Source: Pseudoalteromonas marina (GTDB lineage Bacteria > Pseudomonadota > Gammaproteobacteria > Enterobacterales > Alteromonadaceae). From it: a DNA stretch of 64,000 nucleotides. Below the pieces are notes generated by a model. It worked only from the letters and a program-made list of their open reading frames with translations. It had not been told where the DNA came from and did no database searches. Of the stretch, positions 1-9,948 are shown piece by piece. Both the position numbers and the translations under genes were made by a program. The stretch lies in contig NZ_AHCB03000006.1 in assembly GCF_000238335.3 (NCBI RefSeq), forward strand, positions 248,001-312,000, read 5' to 3'. Positions within the stretch are counted from its first letter, which is position 1. Every line of letters starts with the position of its first letter.

Positions 1-1230
1 CAATACAAGCGGTCCAAATGCAGCACCAAAGCCTGCCCATGCATTACTCACTAAGTCTAAAATAGAGCTGTCTCTATCGTATGCGAGGTAAATAGCAAGT
101 ATTGCAACAATAGACACACTAATGCGCCCTACTAATACAAGCTCTGCGTCACTGGCTTCTTTACGTAAAAATGTTTTGTAAAAATCTTCAGTTAGTGAGC
201 TTGAGCTTACTAATAGCTGAGACGAAATTGTACTCATTATTGCAGCTAATATTGCCGCAAGTAAAAAGCCAGCAATAAGTGGATGAAACAACAGCTCTGA
301 CAGGATCAAGAATATAGTTTCAGGATCATCCACAACTATATTATTTTCATAAGTGTATGCTGCACCAAAAATACCCGTACCTACTGCACCAATTGCAGCG
401 ACAATCATCCAAGACATACCAATACGACGTGCTGTTGGCATATCTTTAACACTGCGCACCGACATAAAGCGAACAATGATATGTGGTTGACCAAAGTAAC
501 CCAAGCCCCACGCCATTGCTGAAATAATACCTAGCGCAGACCCTGCGCCTATCCAACTTAGCATGTCTGGATTAACACTGTTTAGGGTTGACTGCAGTGG
601 TTGCTCTAATAAAGAGTAAGCTACAGCGGGTACTAAAATAAGTGCTATAAACATAATACAGCCTTGCACGAAGTCAGTTAAGCTAACCGCTAAAAAGCCG
701 CCAAAGAGTGTATACAAAACAACAACACCCGTTGTGATGTATAGCCCCATTTCGTAGCTTAAGCCAAATGAGCTTTCAAATAGTTTACCACCGGCAACAA
801 CACCTGAAGAGGTATACAGTGTGAAGAACACAATAATTACAACAGCCGACACAACACGGAGTAAATTTGATTTATCGTTAAATCGGTTAGAAAAGTAATC
901 AGGGATGGTAATAGAGTCATTCGCTTTTTCAGTGTAAACCCTTAAACGCGGCGCGACTAAAAAGTAGTTTAACCATGCACCGGCAATTAAGCCAAATGCA
1001 ATCCACGTGCTACTTAAGCCAGTAACAAACATGGCGCCAGGTAACCCCATTAAAATCCAGCCACTCATATCTGAAGCACCCGCTGAAAGTGCTGCAACAC
1101 TTGGCGACAAGTTTCTACCACCCAGCATATAACCAGAAACATCACTTGTTGACTGCTTATAGGCATATAAACCAATACCTAACATAACAACAAAGTATAG
1201 TGACAATGAAATAATCATTCCTGTTTCCAA
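1..1230 (-). CDS. putP: Sodium/proline symporter PutP, 3' part outside window
   Basis: Sodium:solute symporter family protein that imports proline with Na+ across the inner membrane. Translating the minus strand gives many membrane helices, including the family-typical stretches MLGGRNLSP and SAGASDMSGW near the N-terminus and MSTISSQLLVSSS further on. About 410 residues of an expected ~490 are in the window. The start chosen is TTG at 1230, because GGAGG sits five bases before it; an in-frame ATG at 1242 lacks a Shine-Dalgarno sequence. No catabolic putA is in view, so a role in osmoprotection or nutrition cannot be separated. Family certain, substrate likely. Confidence 0.88.
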   Translation of the reverse strand, partial: METGMIISLSLYFVVMLGIGLYAYKQSTSDVSGYMLGGRNLSPSVAALSAGASDMSGWILMGLPGAMFVTGLSSTWIAFGLIAGAWLNYFLVAPRLRVYTEKANDSITIPDYFSNRFNDKSNLLRVVSAVVIIVFFTLYTSSGVVAGGKLFESSFGLSYEMGLYITTGVVVLYTLFGGFLAVSLTDFVQGCIMFIALILVPAVAYSLLEQPLQSTLNSVNPDMLSWIGAGSALGIISAMAWGLGYFGQPHIIVRFMSVRSVKDMPTARRIGMSWMIVAAIGAVGTGIFGAAYTYENNIVVDDPETIFLILSELLFHPLIAGFLLAAILAAIMSTISSQLLVSSSSLTEDFYKTFLRKEASDAELVLVGRISVSIVAILAIYLAYDRDSSILDLVSNAWAGFGAAFGPLVL

Positions 1231-1562
1231 ATTCGCCTCCATAAAACAATTAAAAGTAGCAGGCTTTTGATCCGAATATTGACTCTTAAAATTTTATAAT
1301 AAAGTCACTATTAGGATAAAAGCATTCCTTCGGACTATATCATGCTTGTAACAAAAATCTCTATTTGTTGTATTTTCTTAGTTTAAAAATAATCATGTTG
1401 AAAACAATTGCTAAAAAAACTTTTTTACACGCAAAAAAATAGCCAAACGCTTTTATTTAATAATGATATTTTATTATTTAGTAAAATATACAGCATGCTA
1501 TTTTGTATGTTTTCTAATATATTATTACAATAGCGACTGACTCGACTGACACGGATTTTTTT
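1231..1562. other. Divergent intergenic region putP / EAL-HDOD gene
   Basis: AT-rich 332-base region between divergent genes, expected to hold promoters for both. It has no open frame worth calling. A short hairpin, AAAATA/TATTTT around a GCATGC core, lies at 1483-1504. I could not assign a convincing -35/-10 pair. Confidence 0.6.
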
Positions 1563-2786
1563 ATGTATTTTTATGCTGCGCGCCAACCTATTTTAAATCG
1601 TGATAAAGAGCTTATCGGTTATGAGCTTTTATTTCGTGATGGCGTAGATAATGTATTTCCCAATATAGATGGTGACGAAGCAACTACACGCTTAATTGAA
1701 GGCAGTCAGTTTAACTTTGGTTTAGAAGACTTAACCGATAACAAACCGGCTTATATTAACTTTACACTAGAAACCTTACTTAAGGGTTACCCTACCCTGT
1801 TAGGTAAAGACACCATTGTTGTAGAAATACTTGAGACAATTCAACCGGGTAAACGTTTACTTGCGATTGTTAAAAATCTCAAAGACAAAGGCTACACCAT
1901 CGCGCTCGATGATTACATTCACCAGCCGGTATGGCGCCACTTTTATCCGTTTATCGATATTATTAAAATCGACTTTTTAACGTGTGATTTAGCAACAATA
2001 AAAACTATTATAAAAGAGCTAAAGGCGCACCCTCATATAAAGCTTTTAGCTGAAAAAGTAGAAACCTACGAAGCATATAGCTTAGCGTTAGAGCTTGGCT
2101 TTGATTATTTTCAAGGGTTTTTCTTTTCAAAACCAGAAATGGTGCAAAGTAAAGCGTTACCACCATCAGAAATGGCACTTGCAGAATTACTTTACCAAAC
2201 GTCAAGCGTAGAGATGGACCTAAAAAAAATCACCGATGTATTTGAGCGCGACGTAAACCTGTCTTACAAACTACTTAGATACTCAAACTCAGCAGCCTTT
2301 GCACGACGAGCTGAAATAAGCACTATAAAACAAGCACTTATTGTTTTAGGTGCCCAAGAGATCAAAAAACTTCTCTCTTTGTTATTTGCTGCACAAGTAT
2401 CGGCTGATAAACCGGTAGAGTTAATTAGGCTATCACTTACACGCGCTCGCTTTTGTGAACTGTTAGCTATTTCACATGGCCAAATGAAAGACACCGGCAT
2501 GGCATTTTTAACCGGTATGATGTCGTTAATGGATGCTATTTTAGATGAAAGTATGCAAAGCGTGATGCAAAAGCTTCCTTTATCTAACGATATTAAGGCA
2601 GCTCTGTTAGATAACGAGGGGTTATTAGCGCAATACTTGAACCTTGTTAAACATTACGAAAAGGCTGATTGGTCACAAGCAAACGACATTTCAACAGCAC
2701 TTAATATTGCCGATAAAGTACCTGATGCGTATCACGAGGCACTTAGTTGGGTGAACGAGCAAATGAGCTTGATGGTTAATACCTAA
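1563..2786 (+). CDS. EAL-HDOD signalling protein
   Basis: Cytoplasmic two-domain regulator of 407 residues: EAL-type domain at about 1-195 and HDOD domain at about 200-390. The EAL signature is degenerate: the usual EALLR is YELLFR, and the DDFG and EGVE motifs read DDY and EKVE. Residues corresponding to the later motifs (NFTLE, EILET, IKIDF, GFDYFQGFFFSKP) are recognisable. Proteins of this build (CdgJ/YuxH type) often regulate motility or adhesion, sometimes without phosphodiesterase activity. Loss of enzyme activity here is inference. It is monocistronic, with a bidirectional terminator downstream. Confidence 0.9.
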   Translation: MYFYAARQPILNRDKELIGYELLFRDGVDNVFPNIDGDEATTRLIEGSQFNFGLEDLTDNKPAYINFTLETLLKGYPTLLGKDTIVVEILETIQPGKRLLAIVKNLKDKGYTIALDDYIHQPVWRHFYPFIDIIKIDFLTCDLATIKTIIKELKAHPHIKLLAEKVETYEAYSLALELGFDYFQGFFFSKPEMVQSKALPPSEMALAELLYQTSSVEMDLKKITDVFERDVNLSYKLLRYSNSAAFARRAEISTIKQALIVLGAQEIKKLLSLLFAAQVSADKPVELIRLSLTRARFCELLAISHGQMKDTGMAFLTGMMSLMDAILDESMQSVMQKLPLSNDIKAALLDNEGLLAQYLNLVKHYEKADWSQANDISTALNIADKVPDAYHEALSWVNEQMSLMVNT

Positions 2787-2808
2787 TACTTGCCAAGCAT
2801 TATTCTAT

Positions 2809-2837
2809 AAAAACGCCAGCATTAAGCTGGCGTTTTT
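2809..2837. terminator. Bidirectional terminator, EAL-HDOD / mlaA
   Basis: Stem AACGCCAGC / GCTGGCGTT with an ATTAA loop, flanked by A-run and T-run. It serves convergent genes ending at 2786 (plus) and 2851 (minus). Confidence 0.9.
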
Positions 2838-2850
2838 ATTTTGATTTGGC

Positions 2851-3582
2851 TTATAAACTTTCTAAAAAATCTTCATCAAAGTCGGCAGGCTCTTCTTTAA
2901 TTGGCGGGTTGCCATCGTAAAGTTCGAATAACTGACGCTGAAAATAAATATCTTTTACAAATAAATACGGGTCAAGTGAATCATTTAAAAGGCCTTCTTG
3001 CGCCATTAATGAAGCACGCGCTTCTACCGCTTTTAACGCAAATACTAGCACCGTTTGTGGCGTAGTTAAGGCAATTTCAGGCAGAACAAAGTTGTCTACT
3101 ACGTCACCGGTTAAGTTTCTTGCTGTAGTAGGCCCCATTGCAGGTAGCATTAAGTATGCACCATCACCAATGCCCCACACACCCATTGTTTGGCCAAAAT
3201 CTTCATCTACTCGATTTAAGCCAAGCGAGCTAGCTACATCAAAAATACCAAAAATGCCCACGGTAGAATTCACTAAAAAGCGCGCAAGGCTAACACTTGC
3301 ATTACCCGGTTTACCCTGTAGCCCCGCATTTACCATATCAACCGGTGCCGTTAGGTTATCAGTGAAGTGAACAATGCTTTGACGCACAGGCACAGGAGTC
3401 ACAGCAACATAACCAACCGCTGCTGGGCGAAGTATGTAAGCGTCTAAAACATCCATATTAAAGTCATACAACGGACGGTTAATACTTTGCAGTGGATCTC
3501 TTTCATCAACTTTGCTTTCTGGTACTTGCGCACAACCGGCCAGTATCAAAAAGCTTAAAAAAGCTAAACTTTGTCTTAACAT
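2851..3582 (-). CDS. mlaA: MlaA (VacJ) outer-membrane phospholipid lipoprotein
   Basis: Outer-membrane lipoprotein of the Mla system, which removes misplaced phospholipids from the outer leaflet and passes them to periplasmic MlaC. The 243-residue product has a lipoprotein signal (lipobox LAGC, Cys at about 17), then family-typical stretches DPLQSINRPLYDFN, NSTVGIFGIFD and EDFGQTMGVWG. It begins nine bases after the ccmI stop, so it is probably the last gene of the ccm transcript, although the function is unrelated. The mlaFEDCB genes are not in the window. Confidence 0.93.
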   Translation of the reverse strand: MLRQSLAFLSFLILAGCAQVPESKVDERDPLQSINRPLYDFNMDVLDAYILRPAAVGYVAVTPVPVRQSIVHFTDNLTAPVDMVNAGLQGKPGNASVSLARFLVNSTVGIFGIFDVASSLGLNRVDEDFGQTMGVWGIGDGAYLMLPAMGPTTARNLTGDVVDNFVLPEIALTTPQTVLVFALKAVEARASLMAQEGLLNDSLDPYLFVKDIYFQRQLFELYDGNPPIKEEPADFDEDFLESL

Positions 3583-3591
3583 TTTTCGTCC

Positions 3592-4842
3592 TTAAGGTAT
3601 TAATGTATCTATTTTAAGTTGGTATTCACTTACACTTTCACGCTTTAATGAGCCAGAATGCCCTTCTAATTCACCTGAACTTGGCATAACAGAGTCATCA
3701 AGCGAAATACGCGCCGATATAATAATATCTTCTGCGCTAGATAAGTTCATACCTTCAACCATGGCAGTACTGTCGTTTAACTCAACTGTAACAGGGAATG
3801 AATATGAAGTGAGTTTTACAGCAGCAATCGGCATTGGCGAACCATTTGCCGCTTTTGCAAATACAAATAAAGTCCCCTTTTCAGGCAGTTTATTTATAAG
3901 CTCACTGGCAACATTAACGGTAACAGCAATGCTGTTGGCTTTAGTTACTGGCATTACCGAGCCTTCGCTTTGCATTTGCAGTTCAATATCTGCAATACGC
4001 TGAGATATTAAACCATAGCGAGAATCATTTTTTTCCATACTGGCTAGCAATACTTCAAAGGCGGCTTTAGCTTGAGGCCAGTCTTTTCGCTCGTAAGCAA
4101 TGAGCGCTAATAACGAAATAGCATCTAAGTTTGTCGGTTCTGCGTTTAATACTTTAGACAACATACCCGCTGCACGCGTCATATTCGCTTCGCTGCCTTC
4201 AAGTAGCAAAATTTGGCTGTAACTTATTAACACCTGTTTATTATCAGGGTTCATGCGCAGTGCTTTATCAAATGATTGCTGAGCCATATCAAACTCATTC
4301 AGTGACATAGCAACACGACCAAGTAACATCCATGCCATTTCATCATCGCCTGAACGGCTTAACTTGGTGCGTAACGCCAGTGCAAATGCTTGTAGCTCGT
4401 TTTGAGTAAGCTGCTCGCCTTTTTGCATCACAGCGCGCTCACCGTATTCGGTCAGGTTATCCATGGCATCGTGCCATGCTGAAATTTGCTGTTGACTACC
4501 CGTTAAACTGTAAAAAATACCGCTTAGTGCAATAACAAATGCGCCGCCTGTCAGGGCAAAAATACGGTTGTTACCTTTGCTAATTAATGATTTTTCTGGT
4601 GAAAGCTCATTAAGCAACCGGCGTTTTAGTTCAACTATCGATTCAGAATAGTTAGCATCATCTATACGTTGATTATCTAAATCGGTCTTTAAATCAACCA
4701 AACGTTGTTCGTAAATACTTATAAGCTCGGCATTTGCGTTGTGAGTAATTGTTTTAACACGCTCTTTTTGTAAAAAAGGCAGCATAACAAACGCCAGTGC
4801 AATCAGTGTGAGTAAAGCAAAACACGCCCACATTAAAATCAT
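3592..4842 (-). CDS. ccmI: Cytochrome c maturation protein CcmI (TPR)
   Basis: Inner-membrane apocytochrome c chaperone of Ccm system I, which holds the C-terminus of apocytochromes for the CcmF/H ligation module. The 416 residues show an N-terminal membrane helix (about 1-22), an arginine/leucine-rich cytoplasmic linker with the E..LVDLKTDLD and IVELKRRLLNEL repeats, a second helix (about 93-113), periplasmic TPR-like repeats (about 140-275), and a beta-rich C-terminal domain. The gene abuts ccmH with no gap. Confidence 0.93.
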   Translation of the reverse strand: MILMWACFALLTLIALAFVMLPFLQKERVKTITHNANAELISIYEQRLVDLKTDLDNQRIDDANYSESIVELKRRLLNELSPEKSLISKGNNRIFALTGGAFVIALSGIFYSLTGSQQQISAWHDAMDNLTEYGERAVMQKGEQLTQNELQAFALALRTKLSRSGDDEMAWMLLGRVAMSLNEFDMAQQSFDKALRMNPDNKQVLISYSQILLLEGSEANMTRAAGMLSKVLNAEPTNLDAISLLALIAYERKDWPQAKAAFEVLLASMEKNDSRYGLISQRIADIELQMQSEGSVMPVTKANSIAVTVNVASELINKLPEKGTLFVFAKAANGSPMPIAAVKLTSYSFPVTVELNDSTAMVEGMNLSSAEDIIISARISLDDSVMPSSGELEGHSGSLKRESVSEYQLKIDTLIP

Positions 4843-5304
4843 TTAATTTTGCTCCTGACGTTTATTTTGTTCAATTAGCTTATTTAAAAGTACTTCATCT
4901 TGGTTGCTCCAGGTCTGCTTTACAGACGCTTTACGCTGACGAATGACAATAAAACCAAACCCAACAATAACAATTAATACCGGCAATACCCAAAGCACCA
5001 GTGTTGCAGGGGTCACAGGTGGGTCGTAATGAACAAAGTAACCATAGCGGTCAATCATGTAGTCAATAACTTCATCTTTTGTGTTGCCTTCTTTAACTAG
5101 CTCTACCACTCTTTCACGAAGGTCTTTGGCAACAATAGCGTCAGAATCAGCAATGTTTTGATTTTGACATTTAGGGCAACGAAGTTCTTTTGTAAGCTCT
5201 TCAAAACGAACCGCTTGCTCGTCGGTATCAAATACGTAGCGATCAGTTTGCCCTAATGCACTCGTAGTCAGTAAAAGGCTGAGTGAAAACAATAGCCACT
5301 TCAT
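4843..5304 (-). CDS. ccmH: Cytochrome c maturation protein CcmH
   Basis: Periplasmic, membrane-anchored thioredoxin-like subunit that reduces or holds apocytochrome CXXCH cysteines for heme ligation. The 153-residue product has a signal peptide (cut near ALG-Q), the redox motif LRCPKC at about 42-47, and one C-terminal membrane helix (about 103-122). This is the short form, with the TPR part encoded separately by ccmI. Its start overlaps the ccmG stop by one base. Confidence 0.95.
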   Translation of the reverse strand: MKWLLFSLSLLLTTSALGQTDRYVFDTDEQAVRFEELTKELRCPKCQNQNIADSDAIVAKDLRERVVELVKEGNTKDEVIDYMIDRYGYFVHYDPPVTPATLVLWVLPVLIVIVGFGFIVIRQRKASVKQTWSNQDEVLLNKLIEQNKRQEQN

Positions 5305-5873
5305 TATTTTAGCTCCTGCATCATAGGTGCAAATTTAGAACGCCATACTCGCGGATTAATATCACCGGTATGATGTAGCAAAATAGTGCCGTTTTTATCG
5401 ATTAAAAATGTTTCTGGCGCACCCGACACACCCAAATCTAACGACAGCGTTCGATGTAAATCCAAAATATTAAACTGATAAGGGTTACCCGCACGCTCAA
5501 GCATATCTTGTACTTCAGTACGTAGTGCTTGCATGTCAAACGGACCATCAAAGTCGGCGTCGTAGCCTTGCACATAATACAAGCCAATAATTTTAACGCC
5601 TTGCTCTCGCAGCTTTGTTAAGTAGCCCAGCTCAGCTAAACAAGTTGGGCACCAAGTGCCCCATACATTTAGTAAATATACCTCGCCTTTTAACGCTTCG
5701 TTAGTCCATTGCTTGTTGTCTTGCATTAAATCAGGAAGCGTAAAAGCAGGCATTTCATGGCCTATTCGCCCAGTTTGTATTTCGCGTGGGTTTGCAAATA
5801 AACCTTGGTATAAAAACACACACACAAAAGCAAATACTAAAAGAGGCGCTATGGCTAACAATTTACGGTTCAT
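5304..5873 (-). CDS. ccmG: Thiol:disulfide interchange protein CcmG/DsbE
   Basis: Membrane-anchored periplasmic thioredoxin-fold reductase that supplies electrons for apocytochrome c thiol reduction. The 189 residues have an N-terminal signal anchor, then the family stretch MPAFTLPDL and the active site WGTWCPTCLAEL, and later SGAPETFLID with the cis-proline. The gene overlaps ccmF by four bases, indicating translational coupling. Confidence 0.95.
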   Translation of the reverse strand: MNRKLLAIAPLLVFAFVCVFLYQGLFANPREIQTGRIGHEMPAFTLPDLMQDNKQWTNEALKGEVYLLNVWGTWCPTCLAELGYLTKLREQGVKIIGLYYVQGYDADFDGPFDMQALRTEVQDMLERAGNPYQFNILDLHRTLSLDLGVSGAPETFLIDKNGTILLHHTGDINPRVWRSKFAPMMQELK

Positions 5874-7840
5874 AACACACTCTCCGCTGCTGCTTTTCGA
5901 GCTGTTTTTGCAGATGTACGGTAACGTTTATCAAACAAAATCATAAACCCTGCAAGTGAAATTAATACACCACCAATCCATAACCAACGCACAAACGGCT
6001 TGTGGTATATGCGCAGAGACCAAGCCCCTTGGCTTAATTGCTCGCCTAGAGCAAGGTATAAATCACGTGTGAAGCCAGCATCAATGGCGGCTTCTGTCAT
6101 AAATTGCATGCCAATATCGTATTTACGTTTTTCGGCGTATAAACGAGTGACTACATCATCGTTTTTTAGCACCGTAACAACACCAGCATGGCCACTGTAA
6201 TTAGGTCCACGAATTGTTTTAACACCTTCAAAGCGATAGTTGTATTGATTAAGCTGCACTATATCGCCTTTCTTCATCGATACATCACGCTCAACAGAGT
6301 ACGCAGAGGTTAACGCAACACCCGCAATAACAAATGCCATACCAATGTGGCCTAGCACCATTGCCCAATAACTAACACCTAAGCGTTTTAACCCTTCTTT
6401 TAATGTGCCATGCACTGCGGCTTTAGTGTAAATGTCAATCAAGGTTGAAACAGCAACCCACACACCCAGCGTTGTTGCTAATAGCGTAAGTGGTGTCACT
6501 TCGTCGTAAGCTGAGAACAACCATACACAAGTAATCGCCACACTGGCCAAAATACCTACAACAATTTTATTTTGCAAAAACGCCCATTTGTTTTGCTTCC
6601 AGCGTAAAAAAGGACCAATGCCCATTAAAATAGCAAATGGCACAAGTAGTATTGCAAACATTTTATTAAAGAACGGTTCACCTATAGAAATACTACCCAA
6701 GCCCATTTCTTTGTGCACCATAGGCAATAAAGTACCCAATAATACAATTAAGGTCGCCACAACTAAAAAGATATTGTTTAGCCACAATGCCACTTCGCGC
6801 GATACAAATTTGTAGCGTCCTTCGCTATGAACTTGCGATACGCGTAATGCGTAAAGCGCCAAACCACCGCCAACAACTATTCCTAAAAAGGCCAGTATAA
6901 ACAGGCCTCTGTCGGGATCAGTTGCAAACGCATGAACTGATACAATAATACCTGAACGCACAATAAACGTTCCCAGCAAGCTTAACGAAAATGCTGCAAT
7001 TGCCAGTAATACGGTCCACGATTTAAAAATGCCGCGCTTTTCTGTCACGCTTAGCGAGTGAAGTAAAGCGGTTGCAACAAGCCAAGGCATAAGGGACGCG
7101 TTTTCTACTGGATCCCAAAACCACCAGCCACCCCAGCCAAGCTCTGCATAAGCCCACCAACTGCCAATAGTAATACCTAAGCTTAAAAAGCCCCACGCGG
7201 TCATTGTCCACGGACGTGACCATTTAGCCCACGTGTTATCAAGCTTACCTGTTAACAGTGCTGCAATAGCAAACGAAAAAGCAACCGATAGCCCAACATA
7301 ACCCATGTAAAGTAATGGCGGGTGAATGATCATTCCGGGGTCTTGTAAAAGCGGATTCAAATCTCGCCCTTCTACCGGAAAATAAGGAAGTAAACGTTCA
7401 AATGGGCTTGATAATAGTAAGGTATACATCATGAAACCAACACCTAAAAAACCAAGCACGCCTAAAACACGGGCACGTAGAACCCAAGGTAATGACTTTG
7501 AGCGAGCAGCAACGACGGCAGTCCATCCTGCTTGCATAACTAACCAAAGCAATATTGCTCCTTCATGGCCGCCCCAGGTCGATGTTATTTTGTAATACCA
7601 TGGCAGTGTGCTACTCGAATGATACGCCACATAAGATACGGTAAAGTCGTCAGTTAAACTTGCGTAAATAAGCGCAGCAAACGAAATTAATACAAACGCA
7701 AACTGACCAATAGCTAAAGAGGGGGCAGCACGCATTAAGCGAAGATTACCGGTATGCGCGCCCCAAAGTGGAAAAATACATAATAAAACGCTCAGCACCA
7801 TGGCGAGCGTTAAAGAAAAATAACCAATTTCTGGGATCAT
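5870..7840 (-). CDS. ccmF: Heme lyase subunit CcmF
   Basis: Large polytopic inner-membrane protein that transfers heme from holo-CcmE to apocytochrome c. The 656-residue length matches the family. The tryptophan-rich WWD motif GWGGWWFWDPVEN is present, as are TSTWGGHEGAILLW and PPLLYMGYVG. A periplasmic domain lies before the last helix (about 625-645). It is embedded in the ccm operon between ccmE (2-base gap) and ccmG (4-base overlap). Confidence 0.97.
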   Translation of the reverse strand: MIPEIGYFSLTLAMVLSVLLCIFPLWGAHTGNLRLMRAAPSLAIGQFAFVLISFAALIYASLTDDFTVSYVAYHSSSTLPWYYKITSTWGGHEGAILLWLVMQAGWTAVVAARSKSLPWVLRARVLGVLGFLGVGFMMYTLLLSSPFERLLPYFPVEGRDLNPLLQDPGMIIHPPLLYMGYVGLSVAFSFAIAALLTGKLDNTWAKWSRPWTMTAWGFLSLGITIGSWWAYAELGWGGWWFWDPVENASLMPWLVATALLHSLSVTEKRGIFKSWTVLLAIAAFSLSLLGTFIVRSGIIVSVHAFATDPDRGLFILAFLGIVVGGGLALYALRVSQVHSEGRYKFVSREVALWLNNIFLVVATLIVLLGTLLPMVHKEMGLGSISIGEPFFNKMFAILLVPFAILMGIGPFLRWKQNKWAFLQNKIVVGILASVAITCVWLFSAYDEVTPLTLLATTLGVWVAVSTLIDIYTKAAVHGTLKEGLKRLGVSYWAMVLGHIGMAFVIAGVALTSAYSVERDVSMKKGDIVQLNQYNYRFEGVKTIRGPNYSGHAGVVTVLKNDDVVTRLYAEKRKYDIGMQFMTEAAIDAGFTRDLYLALGEQLSQGAWSLRIYHKPFVRWLWIGGVLISLAGFMILFDKRYRTSAKTARKAAAESVL

Positions 7841-7842
7841 AG

Positions 7843-8322
7843 CTAATTACCACTATCTAAGTTGTATTTTGGTTTTTCATGCTTAATACCTTTAACCGCT
7901 TCAGCAACTTCTGCAGGCATGTATTCTTCATCATGCTTGGCCAGTACTTCAAACGCTTCAATGACATTAGGCTCAATTAAAACACCTTGCGCAACAATAC
8001 CCTGCCCCTCACGAAACAGATCAGGCAATATCCCCTGATATTTCACAGTCACTAATGGACCTGTATCAATTAATTTAAAACTCACTTCTAAGCTTTGCTC
8101 GTTTCTTTCAACAGATCCTGGGACTACCATGCCACCAATACGAAGCTTTTGACCAATAAAAGGTTTTTCTTTGTTTGGGCCTTTGCCATCAATCAATTCG
8201 CTTGGGGTATAAAATAGGTTTATGTTTTCTTGTAAAGCATAAAGCACTAAGCCTATGGCAGAACCCAAACCAAATAAAATAGCAACAATCACTAATAAGC
8301 GTTTTTTACGTCTAGGGTTCAT
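7843..8322 (-). CDS. ccmE: Periplasmic heme chaperone CcmE
   Basis: Membrane-anchored periplasmic protein that covalently binds heme and carries it from CcmABCD to CcmF. The 159 residues have an RRKKR start, one membrane helix (about 9-29), an OB-fold domain and the heme-attachment motif AKHDEEYMP with the conserved His and the Tyr four residues later. Its start overlaps ccmD by four bases. Confidence 0.96.
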   Translation of the reverse strand: MNPRRKKRLLVIVAILFGLGSAIGLVLYALQENINLFYTPSELIDGKGPNKEKPFIGQKLRIGGMVVPGSVERNEQSLEVSFKLIDTGPLVTVKYQGILPDLFREGQGIVAQGVLIEPNVIEAFEVLAKHDEEYMPAEVAEAVKGIKHEKPKYNLDSGN

Positions 8323-8522
8323 GATGCTTGCTCCTGCTTGGCTTGTTTTATACGCTCTTCACGCACAATCTGTTGCTCTACTGAAGCCATAATATGCTTA
8401 GTATCTCTTAAAGAGCTCACTAAAATACCCAGTAAAATAAGTGCGCATGTGCCAAATGAAAGCCATACATAAAATCCATAGCCTCCCATTGCAATAAAAT
8501 CAGAAAAAGAGTCAAACTGCAT
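8319..8522 (-). CDS. ccmD: Heme exporter protein CcmD
   Basis: Small single-helix inner-membrane protein of 67 residues that helps release holo-CcmE from the CcmABC complex. It has the typical layout: a short N-terminus [18 protein letters not shown], a helix through about residue 37, and a charged C-terminal tail rich in Glu, Gln and Lys. The call is supported by position between ccmC and ccmE. Confidence 0.92.
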   Translation of the reverse strand: MQFDSFSDFIAMGGYGFYVWLSFGTCALILLGILVSSLRDTKHIMASVEQQIVREERIKQAKQEQAS

Positions 8523-8524
8523 AA

Positions 8525-9262
8525 TTACCCCCTATTAAGCAACTGGCGCACCCATGGGCGATGCTTTTCACGTTGCAAAATTTCATTTTTAAGACGAATT
8601 AAAGTGACTGTGCCAACAAACGCTGCAAAGGCTAAAATATTTACCATTAATGGCCAAAACATGCTTGGGTCGACCGCATTGGTATTAAATTTAGTGATGC
8701 TTGCTCCCTGATGGAGGGTGTTCCACCACTCAACCGAAAAGTGAATGATTGGTAAATTGATCACCCCTACAATCGCTAAGATAGATGCAGCACGGCCCGC
8801 TGATTTTTTATCTTCAAAAGCGTGGTATAACGAAATTACGCCCAAATATAAAAATAATAAAATAAGCTCCGATGTGAGTCGTGCATCCCACACCCACCAA
8901 GCGCCCCACATAGGTTTACCCCAAGCAGCCCCGGTTATAAGTGCTATTGCAGTCATACATGCGCCAACAGGTGCAATTGCTATAACGGCAAGTTCTGCGT
9001 TTCTGAGTTGCCATACAAGCGCAACAATGGCAGCAATGGCCATAGAGGAATATGCCCCCATTGATAAAATGGCAGAAGGAACGTGAATAAAAATGATACG
9101 GTAGCTGTCTTTTTGTTGGTAATCGGCAGGTGCAAAACCAAGCCCCCACACCCAACCAACGAGCATACTAACAACCGTAACTACGGCAAAATAAGGCAGT
9201 AACGTATTGCATAACTGGTATGCACGCTCTGCTTTAGCATAGGGATGTAACCACTTCCACAT
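8525..9262 (-). CDS. ccmC: Heme handling protein CcmC
   Basis: Six-helix inner-membrane protein that presents heme to CcmE. The 245-residue sequence contains the WWD-domain motif WGKPMWGAWWVWDARLTSEL, flanked by conserved histidines in IFIHVPSA and IHFSVEWWNTLHQGAS. It overlaps ccmB by one base and is two bases from ccmD. Confidence 0.96.
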   Translation of the reverse strand: MWKWLHPYAKAERAYQLCNTLLPYFAVVTVVSMLVGWVWGLGFAPADYQQKDSYRIIFIHVPSAILSMGAYSSMAIAAIVALVWQLRNAELAVIAIAPVGACMTAIALITGAAWGKPMWGAWWVWDARLTSELILLFLYLGVISLYHAFEDKKSAGRAASILAIVGVINLPIIHFSVEWWNTLHQGASITKFNTNAVDPSMFWPLMVNILAFAAFVGTVTLIRLKNEILQREKHRPWVRQLLNRG

Positions 9263-9948
9263 TAACTTATACTCACTTTTAAAGCTGACGATATGGCGAT
9301 TGGTGCGCTAATAATAGCGATGACTAACATAGCACCAAGGATGGCAAGTTGCCCGCTATAATCCAGCGACATAACACTGGTGTCGATAGCCGACGTTGCA
9401 AAAATTAGAACAGGAATATACAAAGGCAGTACGAGTAAACTCATCAAAATACCCCCTTTTTGTAGCCCAACAGTAAGCCCAGCACCTATTGCACCAATAA
9501 AACTTAATAACGGTGTACCCAATAATAACGTTAAAACAGTGGCCACCAGCGCATTACTATCTAAATTAAGTAATAACGCGAATAACGGGGTCATTAATAC
9601 AAGGGGCAACCCCGTCACAACCCAATGTGCAGCCACTTTTGCAAGCACTGTAAGTGACAATGGGTACGATGAGGCAATTAACTGTTCGAGAGATCCATCA
9701 TTAAAGTCATCTCTAAACAGTTTATCTAAACCCAACATGGTAGAGAGTAAAGCTGCAACCCAAATGATACCGGGCGCCATTCTAGCAAGCAGACCGGGCT
9801 CAGGACCTATTGCTAACGGAAACAAAGAAATAACAATTAAAAAAAACAATATTGGGTTTACAATTTCAGCTCGCTGGCGAAAGGCAAGCTTTATATCTTT
9901 CGTAAAAACCGCACTGAATAGTAACCAATAAGAGTGTTGACGAGTCAT
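9262..9948 (-). CDS. ccmB: Heme exporter permease CcmB
   Basis: Membrane subunit of the CcmAB ABC transporter, needed with CcmC/D for release of heme-loaded CcmE. The 228 residues have about six hydrophobic helices and the family-typical stretches FTKDIKLAFRQRAE, LDKLFRDDFNDGSLEQL and APIAISSALKVS at the end. It overlaps ccmA by one base. Confidence 0.95.
   Translation of the reverse strand: MTRQHSYWLLFSAVFTKDIKLAFRQRAEIVNPILFFLIVISLFPLAIGPEPGLLARMAPGIIWVAALLSTMLGLDKLFRDDFNDGSLEQLIASSYPLSLTVLAKVAAHWVVTGLPLVLMTPLFALLLNLDSNALVATVLTLLLGTPLLSFIGAIGAGLTVGLQKGGILMSLLVLPLYIPVLIFATSAIDTSVMSLDYSGQLAILGAMLVIAIISAPIAISSALKVSIS

Noticed and set aside
9380..9931. 183-residue antisense open frame over ccmB
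   Set aside because: Shadow of a membrane protein gene; the ccmB reading is certain.
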